Part shown: positions 55,388 through 62,768 of the stretch, in pieces
Layout: each line of letters opens with the position of its first letter
Numbering within the stretch: position 1 is the first letter of the stretch
From: Pedobacter sp. AK013
GTDB lineage: Bacteria > Bacteroidota > Bacteroidia > Sphingobacteriales > Sphingobacteriaceae
Direction: 5' to 3'
DNA: 64,000 bases
NCBI RefSeq assembly: GCF_014205835.1
Contig: NZ_JACHCQ010000010.1
Coordinates: 1-64,000 of the forward strand
Made by a program: the position numbers and the translations under genes
The notes under the pieces: generated by a model
What the model was told of the DNA's origin: nothing
The model's input: the letters and a program-made list of their open reading frames with translations, nothing else
Database searches by the model: none

Positions 55388-55395
55388 TATCTTTG
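55388..55395 (+). promoter_or_regulatory. -7 element of the PEP-mutase/SnoaL unit
   Basis: TATCTTTG, an exact TAnnTTTG match, 29 bases before the ATG at 55425 and just after the AraC terminator. A matching -33 at the ideal distance is not clear. Confidence 0.55.
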
Positions 55396-55424
55396 GTTTA
55401 TAATCAATTAAAACAAGATATAAC

Positions 55425-56195
55425 ATGAATTCTTTTGAGACATTTAAACAACTGCACAAAAACAGCGGTCCGCTTTTAATAGGGAATGTATGGGATGTGA
55501 AAAGTGCCGAAACCTTTCAATCGGCAGGCTTTAAAGCGATTGGTATTTCCAGTCAGGCCATTTCTAATGCGCTTGGCTATCCAGATGGTGAAAATCTACC
55601 TTTCGAAGATCTGCTCCGCATCAGCCAACGTATTACAAAGGTAGTTGATCTTCCGCTAACGGTTGATATGGAAGCGGGGTACAGCCGCAATTTGGATGGT
55701 ATTTTGAAAAATATCGAAAAATTGCATGATCGCGGTGCCGTAGGTATTAACCTCGAAGATACCATACCTGGAGAAAAGAGAAGCTTAACACCGGCAGCTT
55801 CTTTTGCGGAGACCATTGCTGCTGTAGCGGGACACATCATACAGAAAAGATTGAATATTTTCCTCAACATCCGTACTGATGCTTTTCTGTTGGGATTGCC
55901 CAATGCACTGGAAGAAACCCAAAAACGTATTAAACTATATCAGAAAGCAGGCGCCGATGGCATTTTTGTACCTTGTATTACCAAAAGTGAGGACATTGCA
56001 ACTGTAGTTCAATCTAGTTCCCTACCCATTAATGTAATGTGTATGCCCGATCTCCCAGGCTTTAAAGAACTGGAGTTGCTAGGCGTTAAGCGCATTAGTA
56101 TGGGCGGTTTCTTTTTCAATAAAGTATACGATTATGCAGGTGTACTTGCCCGCAAAATATTGGCGGAGCAAGAATTTTCCGACATTTTTTCTTAA
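55425..56195 (+). CDS. Isocitrate lyase/PEP mutase-superfamily protein
   Basis: A 256-residue (beta/alpha)8 enzyme of the PEP mutase/isocitrate lyase superfamily. Landmarks are the first strand LLIGNVWDVKSAETFQ, the substrate-loop SSQAISNALGYPDGE, the metal-binding DMEAGYS in VDMEAGYSRN, VGINLEDTIPG with the metal-binding Glu-Asp, and IRTDAF. The Cys of the isocitrate-lyase catalytic KKCGH motif is absent; the family includes phosphonopyruvate hydrolases, 2,3-dimethylmalate lyases and many with unknown substrate, so it probably breaks or makes a C-C or C-P bond next to an alpha-keto acid. It is followed after 18 bp by a SnoaL-like protein in the same unit and preceded by an AraC regulator. 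Confidence 0.88.
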   Translation: MNSFETFKQLHKNSGPLLIGNVWDVKSAETFQSAGFKAIGISSQAISNALGYPDGENLPFEDLLRISQRITKVVDLPLTVDMEAGYSRNLDGILKNIEKLHDRGAVGINLEDTIPGEKRSLTPAASFAETIAAVAGHIIQKRLNIFLNIRTDAFLLGLPNALEETQKRIKLYQKAGADGIFVPCITKSEDIATVVQSSSLPINVMCMPDLPGFKELELLGVKRISMGGFFFNKVYDYAGVLARKILAEQEFSDIFS

Positions 56196-56213
56196 ATATT
56201 AATAAATATCGAT

Positions 56214-56606
56214 ATGAATTTACCAAAAAGGGCAGAAGATGCCCACTCAGCATTAGCTGCCGCATTTAACACGGGCGATTTGGCCACTGTTCTTAGTATG
56301 TACGATACATCAGGCATCATTGTTCCTGAACCTGGGAAACCTGTATCAGGGCGAGTGGAATTTGAAGAAGCGGTTAAAGCAATCTTAGCTATTAAAGGAA
56401 CAATGGAAATTAAGACCGTTTATTGTCTGCAAGCCGGAAACCTTGCAGTGGGAAGATCGGAGTGGAATATCACCGATGGAGATGAAGTGAAAATAAAGGC
56501 AAAAGGGATCGAACTGATGAAACAAGGTGAAGATGGGATATGGAAAATTGTGATCGACCATGCTTTTGGAGCGGAAAGCAGATCTGATCGCTTAGATTAC
56601 CAATAA
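56214..56606 (+). CDS. SnoaL/NTF2-like protein
   Basis: A 130-residue protein of the NTF2-like cone fold (SgcJ/EcaC, DUF4440 type). Signs are the opening double helix EDAHSALAAAFNTGDLATVLSMYDTSGIIVPEPGKPVSGRVEF and the four-strand end MEIKTVYCLQAGNLAVGRSEWNI ... KGIELMKQGEDGIWKIVIDHAFG. Members bind small hydrophobic ligands or act as enzymes. It is the second gene of a two-gene unit with the PEP-mutase-type enzyme, and might remove or accept its product; no more can be said. Confidence 0.85.
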   Translation: MNLPKRAEDAHSALAAAFNTGDLATVLSMYDTSGIIVPEPGKPVSGRVEFEEAVKAILAIKGTMEIKTVYCLQAGNLAVGRSEWNITDGDEVKIKAKGIELMKQGEDGIWKIVIDHAFGAESRSDRLDYQ

Positions 56607-56613
56607 GGCAAAG

Positions 56614-56735
56614 AATCGTCATTTCGAGCAGCGTGCAACGGAGGCTGGAACCACGTAGAACTCAGTGAAGCTTATCTGTTTATATAGATTTTTCTCCCGA
56701 AAGTTCGGAACTAAGCTTCAGCCGAAATGACGATT
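56614..56735. repeat. Palindromic element with perfect 13-base terminal repeats
   Basis: AATCGTCATTTCG (56614-56626) and CGAAATGACGATT (56723-56735) are perfect inverted ends around about 96 bases, and inner words (ctggaaccacg, ggaactaagcttcagcc) add further pairing. T-rich sequence follows (TTTTTCTTTTT), so it could act as the terminator of the SnoaL gene. Same CGTCAT family as elsewhere. Confidence 0.7.
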
Positions 56736-56883
56736 TTTCTTTTTAATATATTGTTATGAATTTGATTCAAATTTCTGTATTTCAGGTGAATATAATCATT
56801 ATGTAAGCTTAATTTCAGTTCCGATTCATCCTATTTTAGCGCCTTTAGTACCAGTAATTTTAACCATAATAAAAAGATATATT

Positions 56884-57363
56884 ATGAAAACAAACAAGAT
56901 TTTATTGGCCACTTTACTCCTGATTATAGTTTGCCAAACCAAGAATATTTTGGGTCCGGAAATAAGAAAAATACGCTTAGATAAACAAAAATTATATGAA
57001 GTAACAGCAAGATTTGGTAAGGATTTAGCTGTATTCGAAAAAGAAAGAACATCAAAAACAATTATCCATTTTATGGGAGAAGATGGTGCCTGCAAAAGTA
57101 TTTGCCTGAGTTTTAAACTACCATTTACCTATTTGAATATTGTAACATTATTTGGTACTGACCGTCTTAATCAAAATCTTAAATTTATGATCGTTTTAAA
57201 ATCAGATTACTTCAGTTCGCATGAACGCCTTACCCGCTTTATTAACGAAAACCACATTAAACGTGAAGATATTTTAGCCATTACACAAGCTCCCAGCTGC
57301 CTGACCATCTTTTTCTATGCTGATGATGCTGTTGAAGAAATTACACATGGATTGTTCTCGTGA
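56884..57363 (+). CDS. Short exported or membrane-anchored hypothetical protein
   Basis: A 159-residue protein I do not recognise. The first 24 residues (MKTNKILLATLLLIIVCQTKN) form a hydrophobic helix that could be a signal peptide or an anchor; a Cys sits at about 17 but without a clear lipobox spacing. The remaining part is mixed alpha/beta with a moderately conserved-looking ending (SCLTIFFYADDAVEEI). Transcribed separately, with the gene convergent to the DeoR gene; 18 bp between stop codons. No repeat or catalytic motif was seen. It is called as a gene because the frame is long, has balanced codon use and starts properly. Confidence 0.55.
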   Translation: MKTNKILLATLLLIIVCQTKNILGPEIRKIRLDKQKLYEVTARFGKDLAVFEKERTSKTIIHFMGEDGACKSICLSFKLPFTYLNIVTLFGTDRLNQNLKFMIVLKSDYFSSHERLTRFINENHIKREDILAITQAPSCLTIFFYADDAVEEITHGLFS

Positions 57364-57381
57364 TAAGAATCTTTCGTAATC

Positions 57382-58134
57382 TTAAACGGTTACCGAAAGC
57401 ACGGATATACCTTTTGAACCGAATTCGGTTACTTCAGGTCCATTATAATCGCTAACTAAAATATCTACGAGCGATAAATCATTAAACTTTAAGTAGGATG
57501 TTTTTCCTATTTTGCTGGCATCGCAAAGCATATAAACACAATCGCTTTGCGATGCCATAGCTAAAGTATTTGAAGCCTCATGCTCACTGCCTGCATATAA
57601 TCCCTCAGCAGCGATCCCATCTACACCTAAAAAGGCTTTCGAAGCGTGATATCTGGCAATATGTTCGTATGCCATCGTTCCATGAACAGCTTGTCTAGTT
57701 GTATCAACCTCACCTCCAATAAGGTTGATGGTTACTGTGCTGTGCTGTAATTCATTTACTACCGGTAGAGAATTGGTAATTACCTTTATTTTTTTGTTTT
57801 TGATAAACTGGCATAACCTAAAAGCTGTACTCCCGCAATCGATAAATATAACATCACCATCAATAATGTCTTCTGCAGCCCTTTTACAGATTGCATCTTT
57901 TGCTTTTAAATTTACTGCAGCTTTATTGGCAAATGATACAGGTTTTATCAATTCGCTTATTTTCATAGCCCCACCATGGGTGCGGTAAAGCAATCCGTCT
58001 TTAGCCATGCTTGCGAGGTCTCTTCTTACCGTCACTTCAGAAACGCCTATTTCTGTCGCCAATTGACGGATCTCAACTTCTCCATGGTGCTCTAAAAGTT
58101 CGAGAATTTTATGTGTCCTTTTTTGAAATGTCAT
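57382..58134 (-). CDS. DeoR-family transcriptional regulator
   Basis: A 250-residue repressor of sugar or nucleoside metabolism. The N-terminal helix-turn-helix is FQKRTHKILELLEHHGEVEIRQLATEIGVSEVTVRRDLASM; the C-terminal domain of the DeoR/GlpR sensor type shows FIDCGSTAFRLCQFI (sugar-phosphate-binding GST region), VITNSLPVVNEL, and AFLGVDGIAAEGLY. A longer frame starts with ATG at 58167, but that ATG lies inside the direct-repeat operator and upstream of the -7 element (58155-58162, TATTTTTG on the minus strand), so 58134 (MTFQKRTHKILE) is the start. It is divergent from a Nudix gene and probably regulates it and itself in response to a phosphorylated sugar. Confidence 0.9.
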   Translation of the reverse strand: MTFQKRTHKILELLEHHGEVEIRQLATEIGVSEVTVRRDLASMAKDGLLYRTHGGAMKISELIKPVSFANKAAVNLKAKDAICKRAAEDIIDGDVIFIDCGSTAFRLCQFIKNKKIKVITNSLPVVNELQHSTVTINLIGGEVDTTRQAVHGTMAYEHIARYHASKAFLGVDGIAAEGLYAGSEHEASNTLAMASQSDCVYMLCDASKIGKTSYLKFNDLSLVDILVSDYNGPEVTEFGSKGISVLSVTV

Positions 58135-58151
58135 AAAAAATGATTTAATTC

Positions 58152-58186
58152 GATCAAAAATAATCATAATTGATCAAAAATAATCA
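58152..58186. promoter_or_regulatory. Direct-repeat operator between deoR and Nudix genes
   Basis: GATCAAAAATAATCA occurs twice, exactly 20 bp apart (58152-58166 and 58172-58186). On the minus strand each copy contains TATTTTTG, the -7 consensus. Two identical sites on the same DNA face fit a DeoR-family dimer or tetramer and autoregulation. Confidence 0.65.
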
Positions 58187-58188
58187 AA

Positions 58189-58767
58189 ATGAAAAATATT
58201 AATATATTAAATACACAAATTCTATCGGATAATTGGTATATACTTAAAAAAGTAAGTTTCGAAATGACGGCAATCGATGGTTCTAAAACCATTTTAGAAC
58301 GCGAAGCTTATGACAGGGGAAATGGTGCTACAATATTATTATATAATAAAGAGCGCAAAACCGTTGTGCTTACCCGGCAATTTAGAATCCCGACTTTTAT
58401 TAATGGAAATGATACAGGTTACCTGATTGAGTGCTGCGCCGGACTATTGGATGAGGACAATGCGGAAGATTGTATCAGAAGAGAAACTGAAGAAGAAACA
58501 GGGTTTAAAATTGATCATGTAGAAAAAATTTTTGAGGCCTATATGTCGCCCGGCTCGGTTACGGAGCTGTTATACTTTTTTGTTGCAGCATATTCGCATG
58601 ATATGAAACTACATGATGGGGGTGGGGTGCAAGAAGAAAATGAAGATATAGAAGTTTTAGAACTGCCCTTTGAAAAAACGCTTGAAATGGTCAGATCAGG
58701 TGAAATAAAGGATGGTAAAACCATTATGCTGCTACAGTACGCCCAGTTAAAGGGATTAATGTTGTAG
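58189..58767 (+). CDS. nudK: Nudix hydrolase, NudK (GDP-mannose pyrophosphatase)-like
   Basis: A 192-residue Nudix enzyme that probably hydrolyses a nucleoside diphosphate sugar such as GDP-mannose to GMP and sugar phosphate. The Nudix box is AGLLDEDNAEDCIRRETEEETGF, very near to that of NudK, with the metal-binding REx-EE part intact. The pattern FRIPTFINGNDTGYLIECCAG and, behind the box, FEAYMSPGSVTELLYFFVAAY are also typical of NudK. It is divergent from a DeoR regulator, with a shared operator. Regulation by a sugar-phosphate-type signal would therefore make sense. I am less sure of the exact substrate. Confidence 0.88.
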   Translation: MKNINILNTQILSDNWYILKKVSFEMTAIDGSKTILEREAYDRGNGATILLYNKERKTVVLTRQFRIPTFINGNDTGYLIECCAGLLDEDNAEDCIRRETEEETGFKIDHVEKIFEAYMSPGSVTELLYFFVAAYSHDMKLHDGGGVQEENEDIEVLELPFEKTLEMVRSGEIKDGKTIMLLQYAQLKGLML

Positions 58768-58865
58768 TTGATTGTTTGAATTTTGCAATGATTTATTTGA
58801 TTTGCGTAATTATTCTTAACAAACTGCTGTTTACATTTGTTGTGGTTTAATTAATTTAAATTTTT

Positions 58866-59909
58866 ATGATAGCAACAAAAGGATATGCGGCGCAAAATGC
58901 CGAAACTGATCTTGCACCCTGGAATTTTGAGCGCAGGGAAGTAGGGCCCCATGATGTGCAGTTCGAAATACTTTTCTGTGGGGTTTGCCACTCAGATCTA
59001 CACCAGATACAAAATGATTGGTTTCCGGGAATATTCCCAATGGTTCCCGGGCACGAAATTGTGGGCAGGGTAGTAAAGGTTGGAGATCACGTTAAGAAAT
59101 TTAAGGTGGGCGATCTTGCCGGTACAGGTTGTATGGTAGATTCTTGTCAGGTTTGCGAAAACTGTAAGCAAGATTTAGAACAATATTGTTTAGAAGGAAA
59201 TACACAAACATATAATAGTTTAGAAAGAGATGGTAAAACACCAACTTATGGTGGTTATTCTGATACGATTGTAGTAAGGGAAGAATTTGTACTTCATGTA
59301 TCAGATAAATTAAATCTTGCTGCTGTAGCACCACTTTTATGCGCAGGTATTACCACTTATTCGCCTTTAAAACACTGGAAAGTAGGAGAAGGTCATAAAC
59401 TGGCTGTATTGGGCTTAGGTGGTTTAGGGCATATGGCGGTGAAATTTGGTGTAGCTTTTGGCGCTGAGGTAACGGTATTAAGTACTTCACCAAAAAAAGA
59501 AGCGGATGCCAAAAAATTAGGTGCGCACCATTTTGTGGTAACTACCGATCCGGCACAGGTTAAAGCAGCAAGAGGCACATTCGATTTTATATTAGATACG
59601 GTATCTGCAGAACATGATTTTAATATGTATCTTTCTTTATTGAGAACCAATGGTATACACATTTGTGTAGGTGTTCCACCTAAACCCGCAGAAATTGCCG
59701 CTTTCAGTTTATTGGGCGGTAGAAAAAGCCTTGCAGGATCGGGCATAGGAGGTATTGCTGAAACTCAGGAAATGTTAGATTTCTGTGCAGAGCACAATAT
59801 TGTATCAGACATTGAAATAATCGATATAAAGGATATCCACCACGCCTACGAACGTATGGAAAAAGGTGATGTACGCTATCGTTTCGTAATTGATATGGCT
59901 ACGCTGTAG
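58866..59909 (+). CDS. Zinc-dependent alcohol dehydrogenase, YahK/CAD type
   Basis: A 347-residue medium-chain alcohol/aldehyde dehydrogenase. The catalytic zinc ligands are in CGVCHSDLHQ (Cys, His-Glu pair in GHEIVG), and the structural zinc site is four Cys in CQVCENCKQDLEQYC. The NADP-binding turn is GLGGLGH, followed by a Ser-rich strand STSPKKE that suits NADPH. The type is closest to YahK/cinnamyl-alcohol dehydrogenases, which reduce broad aldehydes to alcohols. It lies 98 bp behind the Nudix gene and could belong to its transcript, or have its own promoter. A likely weak terminator follows at 59932. Confidence 0.93.
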   Translation: MIATKGYAAQNAETDLAPWNFERREVGPHDVQFEILFCGVCHSDLHQIQNDWFPGIFPMVPGHEIVGRVVKVGDHVKKFKVGDLAGTGCMVDSCQVCENCKQDLEQYCLEGNTQTYNSLERDGKTPTYGGYSDTIVVREEFVLHVSDKLNLAAVAPLLCAGITTYSPLKHWKVGEGHKLAVLGLGGLGHMAVKFGVAFGAEVTVLSTSPKKEADAKKLGAHHFVVTTDPAQVKAARGTFDFILDTVSAEHDFNMYLSLLRTNGIHICVGVPPKPAEIAAFSLLGGRKSLAGSGIGGIAETQEMLDFCAEHNIVSDIEIIDIKDIHHAYERMEKGDVRYRFVIDMATL

Positions 59910-59931
59910 CTGTAAATATCAGATTGTAATT

Positions 59932-59975
59932 AATAGGGGTTTAGAGACTGAAATAAAGGTTTCTAAATCCCTATT
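59932..59975 (+). terminator. Probable terminator of the dehydrogenase gene
   Basis: AATAGGGGTTTAGA (59932-59945) pairs imperfectly with TCTAAATCCCTATT (59962-59975), with a 16-base loop, then TTGTTTATC. The loop is long and the T-run weak, so moderate support only. Confidence 0.5.
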
Positions 59976-60015
59976 TGTTTATCAAACAAATAATTTTCTC
60001 TAGGCCCGTGTAATT

Positions 60016-60867
60016 TTATTTTACAAATTCTGAGATAGAGATGTTATGCTCAGATTCTACTTTGGCAATTTGTTTTTTGTTTTCTCTGAACAGATTTTGG
60101 AGTGTACCTAGTGAATCTTTAAGGTAAGAGATGGATAACATGTATGAAATCCTGCTTTTGACCTTTTCGGCAAGCAACAATTCGATCAGGATTAGTGCGA
60201 TTAAAAAAATATAATGGGTAAAGATCAGCTTATTGGTATTCTTGCTTAAAGCAGGCAATCCTAAAGATATTAAAATCATATCTACTATTAGCGGAATACC
60301 GATAATGACAATAATTGAGATCGCATTTGCTTTGAGTCTAATGCGTTTTTCAGCCAGTTTTATCTGATCGTTAAAAGCTGAAAATTTATTGTTAAGGGGA
60401 GTATTTCTGTTGTTTTGTTGCTGTTCTAGCTTCTGAAGGTCTTTCCCATATGCTATATCTATTTTTCTAACCTGCTCTACTATAGCTGATTCTGCATTGT
60501 TAAGCTTTTCTTGATCCTCAACAATAGATTCTTGCTCAGCTATAATTTTGTCCATCACCATCAAATCATCGGGTATGCCATGACGTAACTTTTGCTCTGC
60601 GGCAACAATACGGTTATCTAATTGTTTAAACTGTCTTTTAAGTTCAGCAATTTCTTTATTATAATGTTCTTTTTTAGCAGCGTAACTGTTTTCCAAACTT
60701 TGCAGTTCGGATGTGTACTCGAAACTTGCCAACAACTGTTCATTGCCGGCAAAACGCTGATAAAGCCCGGTTAATGTGATAAAGAGCACTTCTGTTGATT
60801 TTTCTGGATTAGAAAGATCATTTTGGTAGGCTTCCAGATCTTTTTCTGATAATGAAGGTATGGGCAT
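60016..60867 (-). CDS. Coiled-coil membrane protein of unknown function
   Basis: A 283-residue protein with no recognised family. Residues 50-180 are heptad-rich and charged (SLENSYAAKKEHYNKEIAEL, LKRQFKQLDNRIVAAEQKL, AESAIVEQVRKIDIAYG), typical of a coiled coil. Two transmembrane helices follow (AISIIVIIGIPLIVDMILISL and YIFLIALILIELLLAEKV), then a short amphipathic tail. It has no signal peptide, so the coiled coil is probably cytoplasmic, anchored at the inner membrane. It stands alone between the dehydrogenase and the small-RNA locus. Similar architecture occurs in phage-shock or scaffold-type proteins, but no specific match is recognised. Confidence 0.65.
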   Translation of the reverse strand: MPIPSLSEKDLEAYQNDLSNPEKSTEVLFITLTGLYQRFAGNEQLLASFEYTSELQSLENSYAAKKEHYNKEIAELKRQFKQLDNRIVAAEQKLRHGIPDDLMVMDKIIAEQESIVEDQEKLNNAESAIVEQVRKIDIAYGKDLQKLEQQQNNRNTPLNNKFSAFNDQIKLAEKRIRLKANAISIIVIIGIPLIVDMILISLGLPALSKNTNKLIFTHYIFLIALILIELLLAEKVKSRISYMLSISYLKDSLGTLQNLFRENKKQIAKVESEHNISISEFVK

Positions 60868-61111
60868 GGTAGATTAAAAAGCTAAAATTATGAAAAATAT
60901 TTATCGTTGAAGGAATTATAAGCGTTGTTTTCCCTTTAAACATTCCATTATTACTATTAAACCATTTTTTTTACAATCTAGTGTATCAAGAGTTTGATGG
61001 TGTAAGATTTTTTTTGAAAACACAAGCTGTTAGCATTCAATTGTTTAAGATCAGTATTTTGATATGTCCGAAATATTTTTTGATTTTTTTTATCAGTTTA
61101 ATAAATTATTC

Positions 61112-61119
61112 TATATTTG
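61112..61119 (+). promoter_or_regulatory. -7 element of the small RNA locus
   Basis: TATATTTG, an exact TAnnTTTG match, with transcription expected to start about 61125. No good TTTG at -33 was found. Confidence 0.5.
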
Positions 61120-61120
61120 T

Positions 61121-61211
61121 ACCAAGCAAGGGGTGAGAGCCTTGCATCAATCTTTGATTGAGAGCGTTAATTTAGATAAGGTTACAACATTAATTGTTGT
61201 AACCTTTTTTT
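61121..61211 (+). ncRNA. Candidate three-hairpin small RNA
   Basis: From a -7 box to a strong intrinsic terminator lie about 90 bases with no open frame. Hairpin 1: GCAAGG (61126-61131) pairs with CCTTGC (61140-61145), loop GGTGAGAG. Hairpin 2: TCAATC (61147-61152), loop TTT, GATTGA (61156-61161). Hairpin 3: AAGGTTACAACA (61178-61189) pairs with TGTTGTAACCTT (61195-61206), loop of five, followed by seven T, a perfect terminator. Three hairpins in a row, with a promoter and a terminator but no gene, is what a small regulatory RNA looks like; a premature-termination leader of the next gene (61363) is the alternative. Does not match SRP, tmRNA, 6S or TPP riboswitch as far as I can tell. Confidence 0.55.
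61178..61211 (+). terminator. Strong intrinsic terminator of the small RNA
   Basis: A perfect 12 bp stem (61178-61189 with 61195-61206) with a five-base loop; T-run 61205-61211. It lies about 150 bases before the Nudix start codon, so it belongs to the upstream RNA. Confidence 0.9.
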
Positions 61212-61362
61212 ATATCCTATAAATAACCCAACAATTTTTCTACTTTTAGAGCATTGCAAAATATATAGGTTTCGCAGAAAGAACTCTTTAAATGTAATCG
61301 GGAAAGGAGCGGGTTGCTATAAAAAAAAGCACCATTCTCTATTTAATGTGTGTTAAAAATAT

Positions 61363-61974
61363 ATGCCAAGAAATTATAGAATTTATATCAACGATAACAC
61401 TTTGTTTATATCAGATTTTTTGCCAGAGCAAAAAGAAAAAATCCAACAATTAGAATTTCAGGATTTCAATCTGCAAACGTTCTACAAAAAACTAAAAAAT
61501 GGTTCTAAAAAGAGTTATATTTTCTTGACAAAAAATCCTCAGGAAACCTTTAAAAAATTGAAGAAAGATTGCACCATTATTAAAGCCGCTGGTGGCCTGG
61601 TAGAGAGTGCAAATGGTAATTTTTTGTTTATTTTTAGGAATAAAAAATGGGATCTACCCAAAGGAAAGCTAGAAGAAGGTGAAAAAATGAAGGAAGCCGC
61701 TGTCCGTGAGGTAGAGGAGGAGTGTGGAATCAGGGTTTTTAAGCGCGAAGAAAAACTTTGTAAAACCTATCATGTTTACCCCATTGGTACTAAAATGGTG
61801 ATCAAGAAAACCAACTGGTACAAAATGAAGGTTAAAGGCGAACCAAAATTGATACCGCAAAAAGAGGAAGGCATTGATGAAGCAGTTTGGCTGGATAAAA
61901 ATCACATTTCGCCGGTAGTTAAAAATACTTTTCCATCAATTATGGATGTGCTGAGGGCTGGCGGGATTTTGTAG
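61363..61974 (+). CDS. Nudix-domain protein with N-terminal extension
   Basis: A 203-residue protein. About 75 residues of unassigned mixed alpha/beta sequence (NYRIYINDNTLFISD ... FYKKLKNGSKKSYIFLTKNP) precede a Nudix domain: AAGGLVESANGNFLFIFRNKKWDLPKGKLEEGEKMKEAAVREVEEECGI. The Nudix box GKLEEGE...REVEEECG is intact with both metal-binding Glu pairs. Because it is the KWDLPKGKLE type, it resembles MutT/NUDT3-like diphosphate hydrolases. Substrate (a modified nucleotide, polyphosphate or capped RNA) cannot be told. It stands alone behind the small RNA locus; the N-terminal extension may be a regulatory or recognition part. A CGTCAT-type repeat fragment follows at about 61990. Confidence 0.85.
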   Translation: MPRNYRIYINDNTLFISDFLPEQKEKIQQLEFQDFNLQTFYKKLKNGSKKSYIFLTKNPQETFKKLKKDCTIIKAAGGLVESANGNFLFIFRNKKWDLPKGKLEEGEKMKEAAVREVEEECGIRVFKREEKLCKTYHVYPIGTKMVIKKTNWYKMKVKGEPKLIPQKEEGIDEAVWLDKNHISPVVKNTFPSIMDVLRAGGIL

Positions 61975-61984
61975 ATTTCTATAT

Positions 61985-62015
61985 TGCTACCGCGATACTG
62001 AACTTGTTTCAGCAT
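61985..62015. repeat. CTGAACTTGTTTCAG repeat fragment
   Basis: The palindromic core ctgaacttgtttcagcatct follows the Nudix gene. It is a partial copy of the same family as at 3893, 6421 and 6695, here without the CGTCAT edge. Confidence 0.55.
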
Positions 62016-62162
62016 CTTTTTACTGCAGATAAAAAGAATGAACACAGATCTCATCTTTTTTAGCGGTGTGTCAGATATTTCTATCTGGCACAGAACGGAA
62101 CAATTATAGGTGGAATTTTAATATACTTTAATACTCAGATGGTAACAGCTAACAGCACAGAT

Positions 62163-62768
62163 TTATTCATAATCCAACTCATCAACTACTTTTTTAACCA
62201 GCTTTAAATACTTGCCATAGTAATACCAAGCCCATAGTTCGGTAATTACTCCGATAATCAGAATGGTAATAAAACAGTTTAATAAGATGTAAACGGGTGA
62301 AAGCCTGGCTAAAATTTTATTGAAAATAGAAGCCTTTTCTATAAATAAATAAACGGTAATGAATGCGATGCCGATAAAGGCAATAATGTAGGTAAGGGCC
62401 TTATATAGTTCGATATTGAGTTTCATTTCGTAGAAAAACCAGAGGATGTTTTTGCGCGTATCTAAACTCATATCGTAAGAGTTTTTATAGAACAGGTAAA
62501 ACTTAAAAAAATAATAAGCTGTAAATCCGCAGGTGATGGCATAAAACATTAAAAATACCTGATTCATTACGGATGAGAAACCAAAAAGGTAAGGAACAAA
62601 GGCCATGAGTATCAAAAAAAAGATCTGGTAGAAAAACTCATGTTTCATTTTCCCTCTTATTTTATCAATTGGGGTATGTGCCTGCTTTATTTTAAGCATA
62701 TCGGTTGAAATGATGTTTCCTTCTGGACTTTCAGCATTCCATTCATTTTTTATTTCGTCAAAATTCAT
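62163..62768 (-). CDS. Four-helix membrane protein, putative anti-sigma partner
   Basis: A 201-residue membrane protein. A charged N-terminal part of about 45 residues (NFDEIKNEWNAESPEGN ... MLKIKQAHTPIDKI) precedes four hydrophobic helices (FFYQIFFLILMAFVPYLFGF, FLMFYAITCGFTAYYFF, ALTYIIAFIGIAFITVYLFI and FITILIIGVITELWAWYYY). It overlaps the ECF sigma gene at 62758 by 11 bases, the usual arrangement of a sigma and its inner-membrane regulator. It contains no zinc-anti-sigma motif, so its mode of binding is unknown. The role as anti-sigma factor is inferred from position and topology. Confidence 0.7.
   Translation of the reverse strand: MNFDEIKNEWNAESPEGNIISTDMLKIKQAHTPIDKIRGKMKHEFFYQIFFLILMAFVPYLFGFSSVMNQVFLMFYAITCGFTAYYFFKFYLFYKNSYDMSLDTRKNILWFFYEMKLNIELYKALTYIIAFIGIAFITVYLFIEKASIFNKILARLSPVYILLNCFITILIIGVITELWAWYYYGKYLKLVKKVVDELDYE

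Noticed and set aside
61121-61150. GGGGTGAGAG word that recalls the TPP riboswitch.
   Set aside because: The rest of the TPP core (the CUGAGA motif in context and the ACC-UGA arm) is not present; the stems have a different order.
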